Made by a program: the position numbers and the translations under genes. Below, in pieces: positions 20,986 to 30,479 of a DNA stretch of 64,000 nucleotides. The notes below the pieces were generated by a model. It was not told the DNA's origin, did no database searches, and saw only the letters and a list, made by a program, of their open reading frames with translations. Source of the DNA: Brenneria izbisi (GTDB lineage: Bacteria; Pseudomonadota; Gammaproteobacteria; Enterobacterales; Enterobacteriaceae); contig NZ_JAMPJU010000006.1 of the NCBI RefSeq assembly GCF_025840185.1, forward strand, positions 152,901 through 216,900, in the 5' to 3' direction. Numbering within the stretch: the first letter of the stretch is position 1; each line of letters begins with the position of its first letter.

Positions 20986-21948
20986 ATGGATGAGTTTAAA
21001 CCGGAAGATGAGCTGAAGCCTGACGCCAGTGACCGTCGGCCCACACGTCAGCAAAAAAACAGCCGTTTTTCCGTACCGAAAATCACGCTTTCCAGACAAC
21101 ACCTGATGATCGGTATCGGGATTTTGGTGCTGGTATTGCTGATTATTGGGATTGGTTCCGCTTTACAGGCGCCTTCTCGTCCAGAAACGCCTCAGGTTCA
21201 AGGACAATCTCACACTCAAGGTCAAAGCGGCGCTGAAAAACGTATCGACCTCTCCTCGTCGACTACCATGACGTCAGACTCACCGACTGCCACGTCAACG
21301 GAAACCCCGGCGGCGGGTGCCGGCGATGCCGCCGCGCCTGCGCCGCAAACGCTGAGTGCGCCGCCTATTGCCGGTACGCCAACGCAAGCCGCCATACAGC
21401 CGACGCCGAGCGGTCAGCAGCGCATTGAATTGCCGGGTAATATGACGGACGCGCTTACCCAGCAGCAGGATCGCGTCAACGCATTATCCCAGGGCGCGGG
21501 CACCTCGTTGCCTACGGCTCCGGCGACGCTCGCTCCTGCCGCAAAGACGCCTGCGCGCGCACCTGCGGAAAAAAATACTCACAGTACCAGCAAGCCTGCG
21601 ACGACGAGCACGCCGAAAGCGGCGACCAGCAAGTCGGCAAATGCGGGGAGCACATCTTCCGCATCGGGCAGCGCGATCCAAAACGCGCCGGCCAGTCACT
21701 TTACTTTGCAACTGAGTAGCGCATCCCGTTCAGATACGCTGAAAGCCTACGCCAGACAGCATAACCTGACCCATTCGTGGGTTTATGAAACTAAACGTGA
21801 TGGAAAATCCTGGTATGTGTTAGTCACTGGAGTCTATGCTTCCTCCGCTGAAGCAAAACGGGCTATTGCTACATTGCCTGCTGATGTACAAGCGAAAAAA
21901 CCATGGGTTAAGCCGATCCGTCAGGTGAAGCAGGACTTGAATAAGTAA
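20986..21948 (+). CDS. damX: Cell-division SPOR-domain protein DamX
   Basis: DamX is a septal-ring protein that binds denuded peptidoglycan. It has a cytoplasmic N terminus rich in charged residues, one membrane helix (about 42-60, LMIGIGILVLVLLIIGIG), a long low-complexity Ala/Pro/Thr/Ser linker, and a C-terminal SPOR domain (about 240-315, HFTLQLSSASRSDTLKAYARQHN ... WYVLVTGVYASSAEAKRAI). The 320 residues are shorter than the E. coli protein (428), the difference lying in the linker. The ATG follows a good ribosome site, GGAGGGT. Confidence 0.95.
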   Translation: MDEFKPEDELKPDASDRRPTRQQKNSRFSVPKITLSRQHLMIGIGILVLVLLIIGIGSALQAPSRPETPQVQGQSHTQGQSGAEKRIDLSSSTTMTSDSPTATSTETPAAGAGDAAAPAPQTLSAPPIAGTPTQAAIQPTPSGQQRIELPGNMTDALTQQQDRVNALSQGAGTSLPTAPATLAPAAKTPARAPAEKNTHSTSKPATTSTPKAATSKSANAGSTSSASGSAIQNAPASHFTLQLSSASRSDTLKAYARQHNLTHSWVYETKRDGKSWYVLVTGVYASSAEAKRAIATLPADVQAKKPWVKPIRQVKQDLNK

Positions 21949-22027
21949 CACCAATTTTAGCCCTGATGTGCTGTCTGACACAGAGTACAATCCGCGGCTC
22001 TGACACGTATGAGTAACTAACGACGGC

Positions 22028-22840
22028 ATGAAGAAAAACCGCGCTTTTTTAAAATGGGCTGGTGGTAAGTATCCGCTGGTAGAAGAGATTCGTCGCTATT
22101 TACCCGCAGGAGACTGCCTTATCGAGCCCTTTGTTGGTGCGGGTTCTGTGTTTCTGAATACAGAATACGACAACTACATATTGGCCGATATCAATAGCGA
22201 TTTGATCAATCTGTATAACATCGTCAAGTCAAATACTGACGAGTTTGTACGTGACTCTCGCAAGTTGTTTACCGAGGAAGTCAATACCTCCACGACGTTT
22301 TACCTGCTGCGCGAAGAGTTTAATCTTTGTCGAGACGCTTATCGTCGCGCGGTATTGTTCCTTTATCTGAACCGCCATTGTTATAACGGCCTGTGCCGTT
22401 ATAACATGCGCGGCGAATTCAATGTTCCGTTCGGACGTTACAAAAAGCCTTATTTTCCAGAAGAGGAAATTCGCTGGTTTGCATTCAAAGCCAAAAGTGC
22501 GACCTTTGTCTGTGAACATTATCAGCAAACGCTGAACAAGGCGGCGCCGGGTTCAGTCGTGTATTGCGATCCGCCTTATGCGCCTTTGTCGGCGACTGCG
22601 AATTTTACGGCGTATCACACCAATAATTTCAACCATGTCGATCAGAAGAATCTGGCTAGGTTGGCGCATCGCTTGTCGGTTGAAAACCAGATCCCGGTGC
22701 TCATTTCCAATCATGATACGGTACTGACCCGTGAATGGTATCAGGATGCCTCACTTTATGTGGTCAAAGCGCGTCGGACGATTAGCAGTAATATTCTTGG
22801 TCGTAGTAAAGTAAACGAATTATTAGCCCTGTATTGTTAA
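22028..22840 (+). CDS. dam: DNA adenine methylase Dam (GATC)
   Basis: Dam methylates adenine N6 in GATC, directing mismatch repair and replication timing. The 270 residues show the amino methyltransferase alpha order: the SAM motif near the N terminus (FLKWAGGKYPLVEEI, then FVGAGSVFLN) and the catalytic DPPY at 181-184 in YCDPPYAPL. Length matches E. coli (278) closely. It lies between damX and rpe as in E. coli. Confidence 0.98.
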   Translation: MKKNRAFLKWAGGKYPLVEEIRRYLPAGDCLIEPFVGAGSVFLNTEYDNYILADINSDLINLYNIVKSNTDEFVRDSRKLFTEEVNTSTTFYLLREEFNLCRDAYRRAVLFLYLNRHCYNGLCRYNMRGEFNVPFGRYKKPYFPEEEIRWFAFKAKSATFVCEHYQQTLNKAAPGSVVYCDPPYAPLSATANFTAYHTNNFNHVDQKNLARLAHRLSVENQIPVLISNHDTVLTREWYQDASLYVVKARRTISSNILGRSKVNELLALYC

Positions 22841-22968
22841 TTGATCGGCAGTAAGCGGGGTTAAAACCAACGAAAGATGATTGGCTGTTAATAACCATTG
22901 CTGATCGGAAGGTGGGTAAACGCAAGCGCCGACAGCAGAGATTCGGACTTTATCGTTTGGAGAAGCGA

Positions 22969-23646
22969 ATGAAATCATTTTTAATCGCCCCGTCTATTCT
23001 GTCGGCGGATTTTGCCCGGCTTGGCGAGGATACCGCCAACGTATTGTCCGCCGGGGCTGATGTGGTGCACTTTGATGTGATGGACAATCACTATGTGCCT
23101 AATCTGACCATCGGCCCGCAGGTGCTAAAAGCGTTGCGCGATTACGGCATTACCGCCCCGATTGATGTGCATCTGATGGTGAAACCGGTTGATCGCATTA
23201 TTCCCGATTTCGCCCAGGCGGGCGCGAGTTTCATTACTTTTCACCCGGAAGCCTCGGAACATATCGATCGTTCCCTGCAATTGATTAAAGATCATGGCTG
23301 TAAAGCGGGGCTGGTTTTCAATCCGGCAACGCCGCTCAGCTATCTCGATTACGTGATGGATAAACTGGACATCATTCTGTTGATGTCCGTCAACCCAGGC
23401 TTTGGCGGCCAATCCTTTATTCCGGGAACCCTGGATAAACTGCGTCAGGTACGCAAGCGGATTGACGACAGCGGTTATGACATTCGCCTTGAGGTGGATG
23501 GCGGCGTCAAAGTGGATAACATCGGCGATATCGCCGCGGCTGGCGCGGATATGTTTGTGGCGGGTTCGGCTATTTTTGGCGCAGCGGATTACCGGGACGT
23601 CATTGAGCGGATGCGCGCTGAAGTCGCCAGGGTGAATCATGGCTGA
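22969..23646 (+). CDS. rpe: Ribulose-5-phosphate 3-epimerase
   Basis: Rpe interconverts ribulose-5-P and xylulose-5-P in the pentose phosphate pathway. The ATG at 22969 gives 225 residues, the E. coli length; a longer GTG-initiated frame from 22912 is not needed. It is a TIM barrel with [27 protein letters not shown] (metal-binding His/Asp), [20 protein letters not shown] and EVDGGV motifs. Its end overlaps gph by eight bases. Confidence 0.98.
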   Translation: MKSFLIAPSILSADFARLGEDTANVLSAGADVVHFDVMDNHYVPNLTIGPQVLKALRDYGITAPIDVHLMVKPVDRIIPDFAQAGASFITFHPEASEHIDRSLQLIKDHGCKAGLVFNPATPLSYLDYVMDKLDIILLMSVNPGFGGQSFIPGTLDKLRQVRKRIDDSGYDIRLEVDGGVKVDNIGDIAAAGADMFVAGSAIFGAADYRDVIERMRAEVARVNHG

Positions 23647-24343
23647 CATGACGTCGATCCGCGGGCTGGCGTTTGATTTGGACGGCACGTTGATCAATAG
23701 CGCGCCAGGACTGGCTGCCGCGATGGATCTCGCTTTGCTGGCGCAATCTTTGTCGGCGGCAGGCGAGGCGCGGGTTGCAACCTGGATTGGCAATGGCGCG
23801 GATATGTTGGTTGAGCGAGCGCTGCGTTGGGCGGGCGTTGAACCGACCGCGCAGCGGCGTAGTGAAACGCGTAAACAGTTTGACCACTATTATGCTGAAA
23901 CCGTGGAGCGCGGCAGCGCGCTCTTTCCTCAGGTGAAAGAAACGCTGGCGACCCTGGCGCAACGTGGTTTTCCAATGGCTGTCGTGACCAACAAACCTAC
24001 GCCATTCGTCGCGCCGTTACTGACGTCGCTGGGTATTGGCGAATACTTTTCGCTGATTATCGGCGGCGACGATGTGGTGGTGAAAAAGCCGCACCCCGCG
24101 CCGTTGTATCTGGTTCTGGGGACGTTGGGGTTACGCGCCGACGAGTTACTGTTTGTTGGCGATTCGCGTAATGATATTCAGGCATCTCAGGCTGCCGGCT
24201 GCCCCTGCGTCGGTATGACTTATGGATATAACTATGGCGAAGCGATCGAATTGAGTCGTCCAGACATCGTGCTGGATCGTTTTGCCGATCTCTTGCCCCT
24301 TGTCGGGCCGTCATCTTCAAAAAATCAGGAAGCATTAGCATGA
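23639..24343 (+). CDS. gph: Phosphoglycolate phosphatase
   Basis: Gph is a HAD phosphatase that removes 2-phosphoglycolate made during repair of oxidised DNA ends. The 234 residues contain motif [11 protein letters not shown] with the nucleophilic Asp, motif II VVTNKPT, Lys in KKPHPAPL, and motif [15 protein letters not shown]. The start overlaps rpe and the stop overlaps trpS (ATGA), so the three genes are translationally coupled. Confidence 0.97.
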   Translation: MADMTSIRGLAFDLDGTLINSAPGLAAAMDLALLAQSLSAAGEARVATWIGNGADMLVERALRWAGVEPTAQRRSETRKQFDHYYAETVERGSALFPQVKETLATLAQRGFPMAVVTNKPTPFVAPLLTSLGIGEYFSLIIGGDDVVVKKPHPAPLYLVLGTLGLRADELLFVGDSRNDIQASQAAGCPCVGMTYGYNYGEAIELSRPDIVLDRFADLLPLVGPSSSKNQEALA

Positions 24344-25347
24344 GTAAACCCATTGTATTTAGCGGTGCACAACCGTCAGGGGAATTGACCATTGGTAACT
24401 ACATGGGTGCGTTACGTCAGTGGGTGAATATGCAGGATGACTACGATTGCATCTATTGCATCGTTGACTTGCACGCCATTACGGTACGTCAGGATGCGCA
24501 ACAGTTGCGCAAAGCGACGCTGGATACGCTGGCGCTTTATCTTGCTTGTGGGATCGACCCGAAGAAGAGCACCATTTTTGTTCAGTCTCATGTACCGGAA
24601 CATAGTCAACTGAGTTGGGTGCTGAACTGTTATGCGTATTTCGGCGAATTGAGCCGTATGACGCAATTTAAAGATAAATCAGCGCGTTACGAAGAAAACA
24701 TTAACGCGGGGCTATTTGATTATCCGGTTTTGATGGCGGCGGATATCCTGTTGTACCAAACCACTCAGGTGCCAGTGGGCGAAGATCAGAAACAGCATCT
24801 GGAACTGAGCCGCGATATCGCGCAGCGTTTCAACAGTTTGTATGGTGAAAACATTTTTAAAGTACCGGAACCGTTTATACCGAAATCCGGTGCTCGCGTA
24901 ATGTCGCTGCTGGACCCGACCAGGAAGATGTCCAAGTCGGACGATAATCGTAACAATGTGATTGGTCTGCTGGAAGAGCCGAAATCGGTGGTGAAGAAGA
25001 TCAAACGCGCGGTAACGGATTCCGATGAGCCGCCAGTTGTTCGCTACGATATCGTCAATAAAGCCGGTGTATCCAACTTGTTGGATATGCTGTCTGGCGT
25101 GACGGGAAAAACCATTGCCGAACTGGAGCAGGAGTTCAGCGGTCAAATGTATGGTCACCTGAAAGGCGCCGTCGCTGAGGCGGTGTCAGGGATGTTGACG
25201 GAATTGCAGGCGCGTTATCATCGTTTCCGCACTGACGAAGCCTTTTTACAGCAGGTGATGCGTGAGGGAGCGGAAAAAGCCAGCGCTCGCGCGCAGGTAA
25301 CGTTGAAAAAAGTATATGACGCGGTTGGATTTGTTTCCCGTCCGTAA
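24340..25347 (+). CDS. trpS: Tryptophanyl-tRNA synthetase
   Basis: This class I synthetase charges tRNA-Trp. The 335 residues show the HIGH-equivalent TIGN at 17-20 within [12 protein letters not shown] and KMSKS at 196-200. Length is that of the family (334). It is the last gene of the aroK-trpS run, with a strong terminator immediately after. Confidence 0.98.
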   Translation: MSKPIVFSGAQPSGELTIGNYMGALRQWVNMQDDYDCIYCIVDLHAITVRQDAQQLRKATLDTLALYLACGIDPKKSTIFVQSHVPEHSQLSWVLNCYAYFGELSRMTQFKDKSARYEENINAGLFDYPVLMAADILLYQTTQVPVGEDQKQHLELSRDIAQRFNSLYGENIFKVPEPFIPKSGARVMSLLDPTRKMSKSDDNRNNVIGLLEEPKSVVKKIKRAVTDSDEPPVVRYDIVNKAGVSNLLDMLSGVTGKTIAELEQEFSGQMYGHLKGAVAEAVSGMLTELQARYHRFRTDEAFLQQVMREGAEKASARAQVTLKKVYDAVGFVSRP

Positions 25348-25354
25348 ACGTTAA

Positions 25355-25382
25355 AAATCAGGAGGCGCTGGCCTCCTGATTT
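25355..25382. terminator. Terminator between trpS and the M20 amidohydrolase gene
   Basis: AAATCAGGAGGC (25355-25366), loop GCTG, then GCCTCCTGATTT (25371-25382): a perfect 12-bp stem eight bases after the trpS stop, with A/T-rich flanks on both sides. It probably ends transcripts from both directions. Confidence 0.85.
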
Positions 25383-25420
25383 AATTACTCGTCTTCAAGA
25401 CGCTGACTGCTTTATTCCAA

Positions 25421-26875
25421 TCATTGCGGCAGTGGTGGAAACACGTCATCCGGGATTGGGTTCTCGAACGGCGTTTTCTGGAGCCAGGCCTGATGGTCTG
25501 CTTTGGCCTGAGCGATCAAATCCGGCGTCAACATCAGATCGATAGCCAGCGATGCCATCGCTTTAGCCGCATATTCCATCCCTTTGTGCGCTGCTGCCGT
25601 TTTACCCTGCGCAACCAATTGCCATGAGTGGGCCGGTGTGCCGATCGCATAGGTCGCACTGCGGATCTGTACGGTTGGCACCACCCAGCTTACGGTTCCC
25701 ACATCGGTAGAGCCGATAAAGGCTTCATTAGGGCTGTAAAGCGGATAGATGCCATCGTGCAACGCCAGATCCGGCTGCGGTTCTACCCCAAACCGCGCGT
25801 AAGAGTTCGCAATGTCTTCCGCGGTCATCGCGGCCTGAAATTTAGCGGCGAGTTGGCGATCGTGTTCATCAAACTCAATCGGCCCCAGCGTCAGCAAATG
25901 TTCATGCATACGCTGTTCCAGCGGCGGATTGCCGATCAGGTTGGCGTCACCGCTAATCACTTCGTGGCTGACTTCGGTTTCCGTCATCAACGCGGCGCCT
26001 TCGGCGATCTTTTTCACCCGTTTGACCAACTGATGCAATTCCGGCAACTGACGCGCCCGCACCAGATATCTGACGGTGGCATTCGCCTGCACTACGTTGG
26101 GCGCGTGACCGCCGCTATCGGTGATGGCGTAATGTACGCGGGCGGAAGAGGGCATATGCTCGCGCATATAGTTAACGCCGACATTCATCAACTCGACGGC
26201 ATCAAGCGCGCTGCGTCCAAGATGCGGACTGCTGGCGGCATGCGATGCCCGCCCTTTAAAGTGAAAATTCAGTTCGTTGCAGGCCAGCGATACCGGGCTG
26301 TTGACGCCGGTAAAGGTCGCCGGGTGCCAGCAGATCGCGATATCCACATCGTCAAATACGCCGGCCTTGACCATAAAGCCTTTCGACGACCCGCCTTCTT
26401 CCGCCGGGCAGCCATAGAAACGAACGGTTCCTTGCATCGCGTGCTTTTGCAGGTAATCCTTGACGGCTGTCGCGGCCTGTAATGCGGCGGTGCCTAACAG
26501 GTTATGTCCGCAGCCGTGTCCGTTGCCGCCGTTTTCCAGCGGCGCGGGTTCTGCGACATTCGCCTGCTGACTTAATCCTGGCAGCGCATCATACTCGCCG
26601 AGGATTGCGATGACGGGCTTTCCTGCGCCAAATTCACCCAATAATGCGGTGGGCATACCGGCAATGCCTTGCGTCAGGCGAAAACCTTCTGCTTTCAGCG
26701 TCGCCTCATGTTGTGCGGCAGAACGATATTCCTGATAGTTCAACTCCGGCGTGTCCCATATGCCATCACTCAGGGTAAAAAACTGCTGCCGTTTAGCCGC
26801 AATTAATCCGCAAAGTTCTTCCACGGTTTGCCGATTGACTGGCGGCAATCTCTTTTCAGTCGGTACTGGGTTCAT
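25421..26875 (-). CDS. M20-family amidohydrolase, AbgB-like
   Basis: A cytoplasmic zinc amidohydrolase of the M20D family, of the same type and size (484 residues) as AbgB, the p-aminobenzoyl-glutamate hydrolase subunit. Visible are the metal-site motifs GHGCGHN (about 119-125), PAEEGGSSKGFM, CWHPATFT, and the dimerisation/lid region beginning with NELNFHFKGRASHAAS. The late STDVGTVSWVVPT and HSWQLVAQGKTAAAHKG segments supply the remaining ligands. There is no signal peptide. It is the last gene of an operon with a complete polar amino-acid ABC importer, so it probably cleaves an imported N-acyl or aminobenzoyl amino acid. No abgA or abgT partner is present. Confidence 0.88.
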   Translation of the reverse strand: MNPVPTEKRLPPVNRQTVEELCGLIAAKRQQFFTLSDGIWDTPELNYQEYRSAAQHEATLKAEGFRLTQGIAGMPTALLGEFGAGKPVIAILGEYDALPGLSQQANVAEPAPLENGGNGHGCGHNLLGTAALQAATAVKDYLQKHAMQGTVRFYGCPAEEGGSSKGFMVKAGVFDDVDIAICWHPATFTGVNSPVSLACNELNFHFKGRASHAASSPHLGRSALDAVELMNVGVNYMREHMPSSARVHYAITDSGGHAPNVVQANATVRYLVRARQLPELHQLVKRVKKIAEGAALMTETEVSHEVISGDANLIGNPPLEQRMHEHLLTLGPIEFDEHDRQLAAKFQAAMTAEDIANSYARFGVEPQPDLALHDGIYPLYSPNEAFIGSTDVGTVSWVVPTVQIRSATYAIGTPAHSWQLVAQGKTAAAHKGMEYAAKAMASLAIDLMLTPDLIAQAKADHQAWLQKTPFENPIPDDVFPPLPQ

Positions 26876-26934
26876 GCGCTAGATGCTCTTCATTTTGTCA
26901 TGACAAGGAAATGGGGATTCATGTTCTGAGAGAC

Positions 26935-27804
26935 TCAGAGTGGTGATGTATCCATGCCAAACCATTTTTCACTTAGTTTTTTCAGCGTGCCGTCGTTTTT
27001 AGCTTTCTCAATGGCGGCGTTAAACATCGCTTTTAATTCAGGATCGCTCTTACGCAAGCCGACGGAAGATCCGCTTCCCAGAATGCCGCCGATAAACTGC
27101 GGACCCGGCGTAACGATGTCGGCGTTACCAGGTTTTTCAGTAATGCCTTTCAGGTAGGCGGCGGAGGCAATAACCAGATCGACACGCCCGGCTTTCAGAT
27201 CCAGATCGTGTTCCTGCGTGGTTTTGTATTCACGCACGGTCATAACGCCCTTGAGATATTTATCCAGAAACGTACTGGCGATTGAGGCGGATTGCACGCC
27301 GATAGTTTTACCTTTCAGCAGTGGTTTCAACTTCTCGACTTCTGCTAATGCGGCGGCTTCGTCAGCCGGTTTGAGAGAGAAACGTTTTCCGCCGTCAGGC
27401 AATGCTTTGGCCAGTTCGCTGGAAGCCAGAACCGCGAAAGTCTGCCCCGTCTGTGTATAAGGCTGGCTGAAATCGATAATCTGGCGGCGTTTCTCGGTAG
27501 CGGACATACCGGAAATAATGGCGTCAAACTTACCGGCGTTCAGTGCCGGGATGGTACTGGTAAAGGGCTGCACGATGATCTCGCACTTCACCTGCATGCT
27601 GTCACACAGAATTTTATACATATCGATCTCAAAGCCATCCAGCGTTCCATCCGGCTTGGTAAAATTATAAGGATGGAAAGCGCCTTCGGTGGCGATGCGT
27701 ACTGTGGTCCATTTCTTCCCTTCCGCCGAGGCGGTAAAAGACGCGGCCAGCGTGCTTGCCAGACACAGTGAACAGGCGATCATTTTTAATTTTGACTTCA
27801 ACAT
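26935..27804 (-). CDS. Periplasmic polar amino-acid-binding protein of an ABC importer
   Basis: A 289-residue family 3 solute-binding protein with a signal peptide (LKMIACSLCLASTLAASFTASA). The family signature appears as GTLDGFEIDMYKILCDSM, and the FDAIISGMSATEKRRQIIDFSQPYTQTG segment is the typical ligand-contacting stretch. It resembles the lysine/arginine/ornithine and opine binders rather than the glutamine type, but the ligand cannot be set from sequence. It lies 49 bp after the ATPase gene and 59 bp before the M20 hydrolase gene. Confidence 0.9.
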   Translation of the reverse strand: MLKSKLKMIACSLCLASTLAASFTASAEGKKWTTVRIATEGAFHPYNFTKPDGTLDGFEIDMYKILCDSMQVKCEIIVQPFTSTIPALNAGKFDAIISGMSATEKRRQIIDFSQPYTQTGQTFAVLASSELAKALPDGGKRFSLKPADEAAALAEVEKLKPLLKGKTIGVQSASIASTFLDKYLKGVMTVREYKTTQEHDLDLKAGRVDLVIASAAYLKGITEKPGNADIVTPGPQFIGGILGSGSSVGLRKSDPELKAMFNAAIEKAKNDGTLKKLSEKWFGMDTSPL

Positions 27805-27853
27805 AAGGGTATTCTCCCGGTGTTATATTTTAATTTTCTAGCAAATAGATGGC

Positions 27854-28618
27854 TTACCAACTGGCAATAAATTGCCTGAAGCGGGCCGATTGACTGGCGG
27901 TGAAAACCTGCTCCGGGGTGCCTTGTTCTTCAATTTCTCCCTGATGCAGGAACACCACGCGGTTAGAGACTTCGCGGGCGAAATCCATTTCGTGGGTGAC
28001 CACCAGCATGGTCATCCCCTCGTCGGCCAGCGTGCGCATGACGCGCAGCACTTCGCCGACCAGTTCGGGATCGAGCGCCGATGTCGGTTCGTCGAACAGC
28101 ATCACTCTGGGCGCCATCGCCAGTGCGCGGGCAATCGCAGCGCGCTGCTGCTGACCGCCGGAAAGCTGAGAAGGGTAGTAATGCCGCTTCTCCGCCAGAC
28201 CGACTTTTTCCAGCAATTGCTCGGCGTGTTCCACGCATTCAGCCGGCGGGCGTTTTAACACATGTACCGGCGCTTCAATGATATTTTCCAGTACCGTTTT
28301 ATGTGACCACAGGTTGAAGTTTTGAAAGACCATACCAAGCTGACTGCGTATGCGATCAATCTGTTTCGGATTTGATGGCCGGTTTTGCCCTTTGCGGTTA
28401 GGCTTCATGTCGATGGATTCGCCTGCGACGATGATCTCTCCCTGATCGGGAAGCTCCAGCATATTAATGCAGCGCAGCAGGGTGGATTTCCCGGAGCCGG
28501 ATGAACCGAGAATGGAAATCACCTCTCCTTGACTGGCTTCAAGCGAGATCCCCTTCAGCACTTCCAGAGAACCAAAGCGTTTATGAATATTGTGCAGGCG
28601 GATTGCTGGCGTGGTCAT
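27854..28618 (-). CDS. ATPase of the polar amino-acid ABC importer (HisP-like)
   Basis: The 254-residue nucleotide-binding subunit has Walker [11 protein letters not shown]-loop VFQNFNLW, signature LSGGQQQR, Walker [13 protein letters not shown] and H-loop VVTHE. The [22 protein letters not shown] insertion after strand 3 is typical of HisP/OccP-like ATPases. Its start overlaps the preceding permease stop by four bases. Confidence 0.93.
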   Translation of the reverse strand: MTTPAIRLHNIHKRFGSLEVLKGISLEASQGEVISILGSSGSGKSTLLRCINMLELPDQGEIIVAGESIDMKPNRKGQNRPSNPKQIDRIRSQLGMVFQNFNLWSHKTVLENIIEAPVHVLKRPPAECVEHAEQLLEKVGLAEKRHYYPSQLSGGQQQRAAIARALAMAPRVMLFDEPTSALDPELVGEVLRVMRTLADEGMTMLVVTHEMDFAREVSNRVVFLHQGEIEEQGTPEQVFTASQSARFRQFIASW

Positions 28619-29349
28619 TGAAGATCTCCCAGTTTCTTAATTTTTTTTGCCGTCGTCAGTGCGACGGGCGCACGCAAATGCGGGGTCATTTTGAATTCGG
28701 CCCACATCAGCAAACGTGTCAGGACAAGATTGATAGACAGATAGATAGCGCCGGCAATCAGGAAAACCTCCAACGCCCGGTAAGTTTCCGCAATGATGCG
28801 CGCCGCGATGCCGGTAATTTCCATCAGCGTGATAATGGATGCCAGTGAGGTTGATTTGATCATCGAGATCAATTCATTACCGTAAGCGGGCAGCGCCTGA
28901 CGGATCGCCAATGGGAAAATAATGCGTCTGAAAATCATGTGCCGAGACATGCCGCAGGCGCGGGCCGCTTCGATTTGCCCTGCGGGGACGGATTGTAATC
29001 CGCCGCGGATGATTTCGCTGGCATAAGCGCCGGTACATAAACTGAGTGACAGCAGCGCGCACCAATAAGGTTCACGCAGCAGCGGCCACAGCATACTTTC
29101 CCGCACCCAGACAAATTGGCCCAATCCGTAATAGATGAGAAACAGTTGCACCAGCAGCGGCGTACCGCGGAAGAACAGCACATAGGTTCGCGCAAAGGCT
29201 TGCAACAACCGGTAAGAAGAAAGCTGCATCAATGCCAGCCCCAACGCCAGAAAGAAACCGAACGATACCGAGCCGATGGCGAGTTGCAACGTGAGCGGAA
29301 TACCGGGAATAATTTCCAGAAACGTTGCGTAAATAAAAGGAAAATCCAT
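28615..29349 (-). CDS. Amino-acid ABC permease (HisM-type)
   Basis: The 244-residue inner-membrane permease has about five hydrophobic segments and the EAA loop [26 protein letters not shown] that docks on the ATPase. Start and stop are coupled with neighbours: its ATG shares one base with the stop of the upstream permease (TGATG), and its stop overlaps the ATPase start. Confidence 0.92.
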   Translation of the reverse strand: MDFPFIYATFLEIIPGIPLTLQLAIGSVSFGFFLALGLALMQLSSYRLLQAFARTYVLFFRGTPLLVQLFLIYYGLGQFVWVRESMLWPLLREPYWCALLSLSLCTGAYASEIIRGGLQSVPAGQIEAARACGMSRHMIFRRIIFPLAIRQALPAYGNELISMIKSTSLASIITLMEITGIAARIIAETYRALEVFLIAGAIYLSINLVLTRLLMWAEFKMTPHLRAPVALTTAKKIKKLGDLQ

Positions 29350-30065
29350 CAGCGTTTCACACCCCGGGAATAATAGGACTCCGCCCGACGCATGATCCAG
29401 CCGGAGCAGATAGAGATAATCAGGTACAGCAAGGCCGCGGCCATAAAGAAATCAAACGGTTTGCCCGTTGAGCCGGCGCCGGTCTGCGCTTGTGTCAGCA
29501 GTTCCGCGACGCCGGTAACCGAAACCAGCGCGGAGGCTTTCAGTACTAATTGCCAGACATTGCCCAGCGATGGAATGGCATGACGCAGCAAAAGCGGCGC
29601 AATGATACGCCGTAGGCGCAGCAGCGTGGACATGCCGCAGGCTTTGGCAGCTTCGATTTCACCGCGAGAAACGGCGTAGAACGCGCCGCGAAAGACTTCC
29701 GTTTGTTGTGCGCCTGAAGAGATGCCGACGGCCACAATCCCAGCGAGAAAACCGGGGAAACCGATAAACCCCTGGCTGCCAAAAAGTTTGGCTATTAGGG
29801 TTAAAGCGGAACTGCCGCCAAAATATAGCAGGTAGATAATCAGCAAATCCGGGATGCCGCGGATGATGGTGGTATAGCCGTCAGCCAGATAGCGAATCGG
29901 ACGATTGCCGCAGATTTTTGACCAGGCGCCGAGGGTGCCGATGAGTGCGCCAAGCAGAAAACCGCCGCTTGCCAGCCCAAGCGTCATACCTGTGCCGATC
30001 AGTAATAATTTCCCCCAGCCATTTTCACCAAAACTGATGAGTTGCCAGAAAGTCATGTCTTCCAC
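29349..30065 (-). CDS. Amino-acid ABC permease (HisQ-type), first gene of the operon
   Basis: The second permease subunit, 238 residues, with EAA loop EAAKACGMSTLLRLRRIIAPLLLRHA and several transmembrane helices. I keep the GTG at 30065 because GGAG lies six bases upstream; ATG 30056 is possible. It leads a five-gene leftward operon (permease, permease, ATPase, binding protein, M20 hydrolase). The upstream gap carries a dyad-symmetric site that may be the operator. Confidence 0.9.
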   Translation of the reverse strand: MEDMTFWQLISFGENGWGKLLLIGTGMTLGLASGGFLLGALIGTLGAWSKICGNRPIRYLADGYTTIIRGIPDLLIIYLLYFGGSSALTLIAKLFGSQGFIGFPGFLAGIVAVGISSGAQQTEVFRGAFYAVSRGEIEAAKACGMSTLLRLRRIIAPLLLRHAIPSLGNVWQLVLKASALVSVTGVAELLTQAQTGAGSTGKPFDFFMAAALLYLIISICSGWIMRRAESYYSRGVKR

Positions 30066-30211
30066 AAATAGCTCCCAACTTCTTATTGTTCTGTCATGAA
30101 AACGAGATGAACAGAACGATTTTTGTGATCAGAGGACCGCACACCCTGTTCGGGAACGATGATGTAGAGGTATAACGACGCGTTGTGAATCATTCAGACG
30201 CCTACCGCCAG

Positions 30212-30231
30212 TTGATTAACAACCTAATCAA
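30212..30231. promoter_or_regulatory. Dyad TTGATTA-N6-TAATCAA, possible LysR-type operator
   Basis: The arms at 30212-30218 and 30225-30231 are perfect complements. The core ATTA-N6-TAAT fits the T-N11-A layout of LysR-type regulator sites. It sits about 147 bp upstream of the first permease start. No regulator gene is adjacent, so the cognate protein is unknown. Confidence 0.35.
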
Positions 30232-30434
30232 TGGTTGGCCACGTTTTACGTCAGGATGATTGACTAATTATTCATATAGCCTGCTTATTAATGAATTTGC
30301 GTTTAGTCAAAATAAGACAGATACCGCCTAGGGTAAAGCACTAAAATAATGCCTGGGCAGGCAAGGAAGTGAAAAAAGCGCATTGTTATGCCATTACAGA
30401 AAACGTTGTGCTGTGTGCGTGCGCGAGATCAACG

Positions 30435-30454
30435 GCGACCTGATATCAGGTCGC
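30435..30454. terminator. 20-bp palindrome after cysG
   Basis: GCGACCTGATATCAGGTCGC is a perfect palindrome 25 bp downstream of the cysG stop (leftward transcript). It can form a 10-bp arm hairpin only by opening the central pairs into a loop. No T-tract follows on the minus strand, so its terminator role is tentative. Confidence 0.4.
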
Positions 30455-30479
30455 GTTCGATTGACGAGGCGGGACGGCG

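Larger units (their letters stand above)
30066..30479. promoter_or_regulatory. Gap between the amino-acid ABC operon and cysG (414 bp)
   Basis: The region lies upstream of the leftward ABC/M20 operon and downstream of leftward cysG. It holds a perfect dyad at 30212-30231 and a 20-bp palindrome at 30435-30454. No gene-like frame is visible. The nirBDC genes found next to cysG in E. coli are absent. Confidence 0.5.

Noticed and set aside
25628..26482. 284-codon open frame antisense to the M20 hydrolase
   Set aside because: It is the shadow of a well-supported enzyme gene and has no domain-like features.
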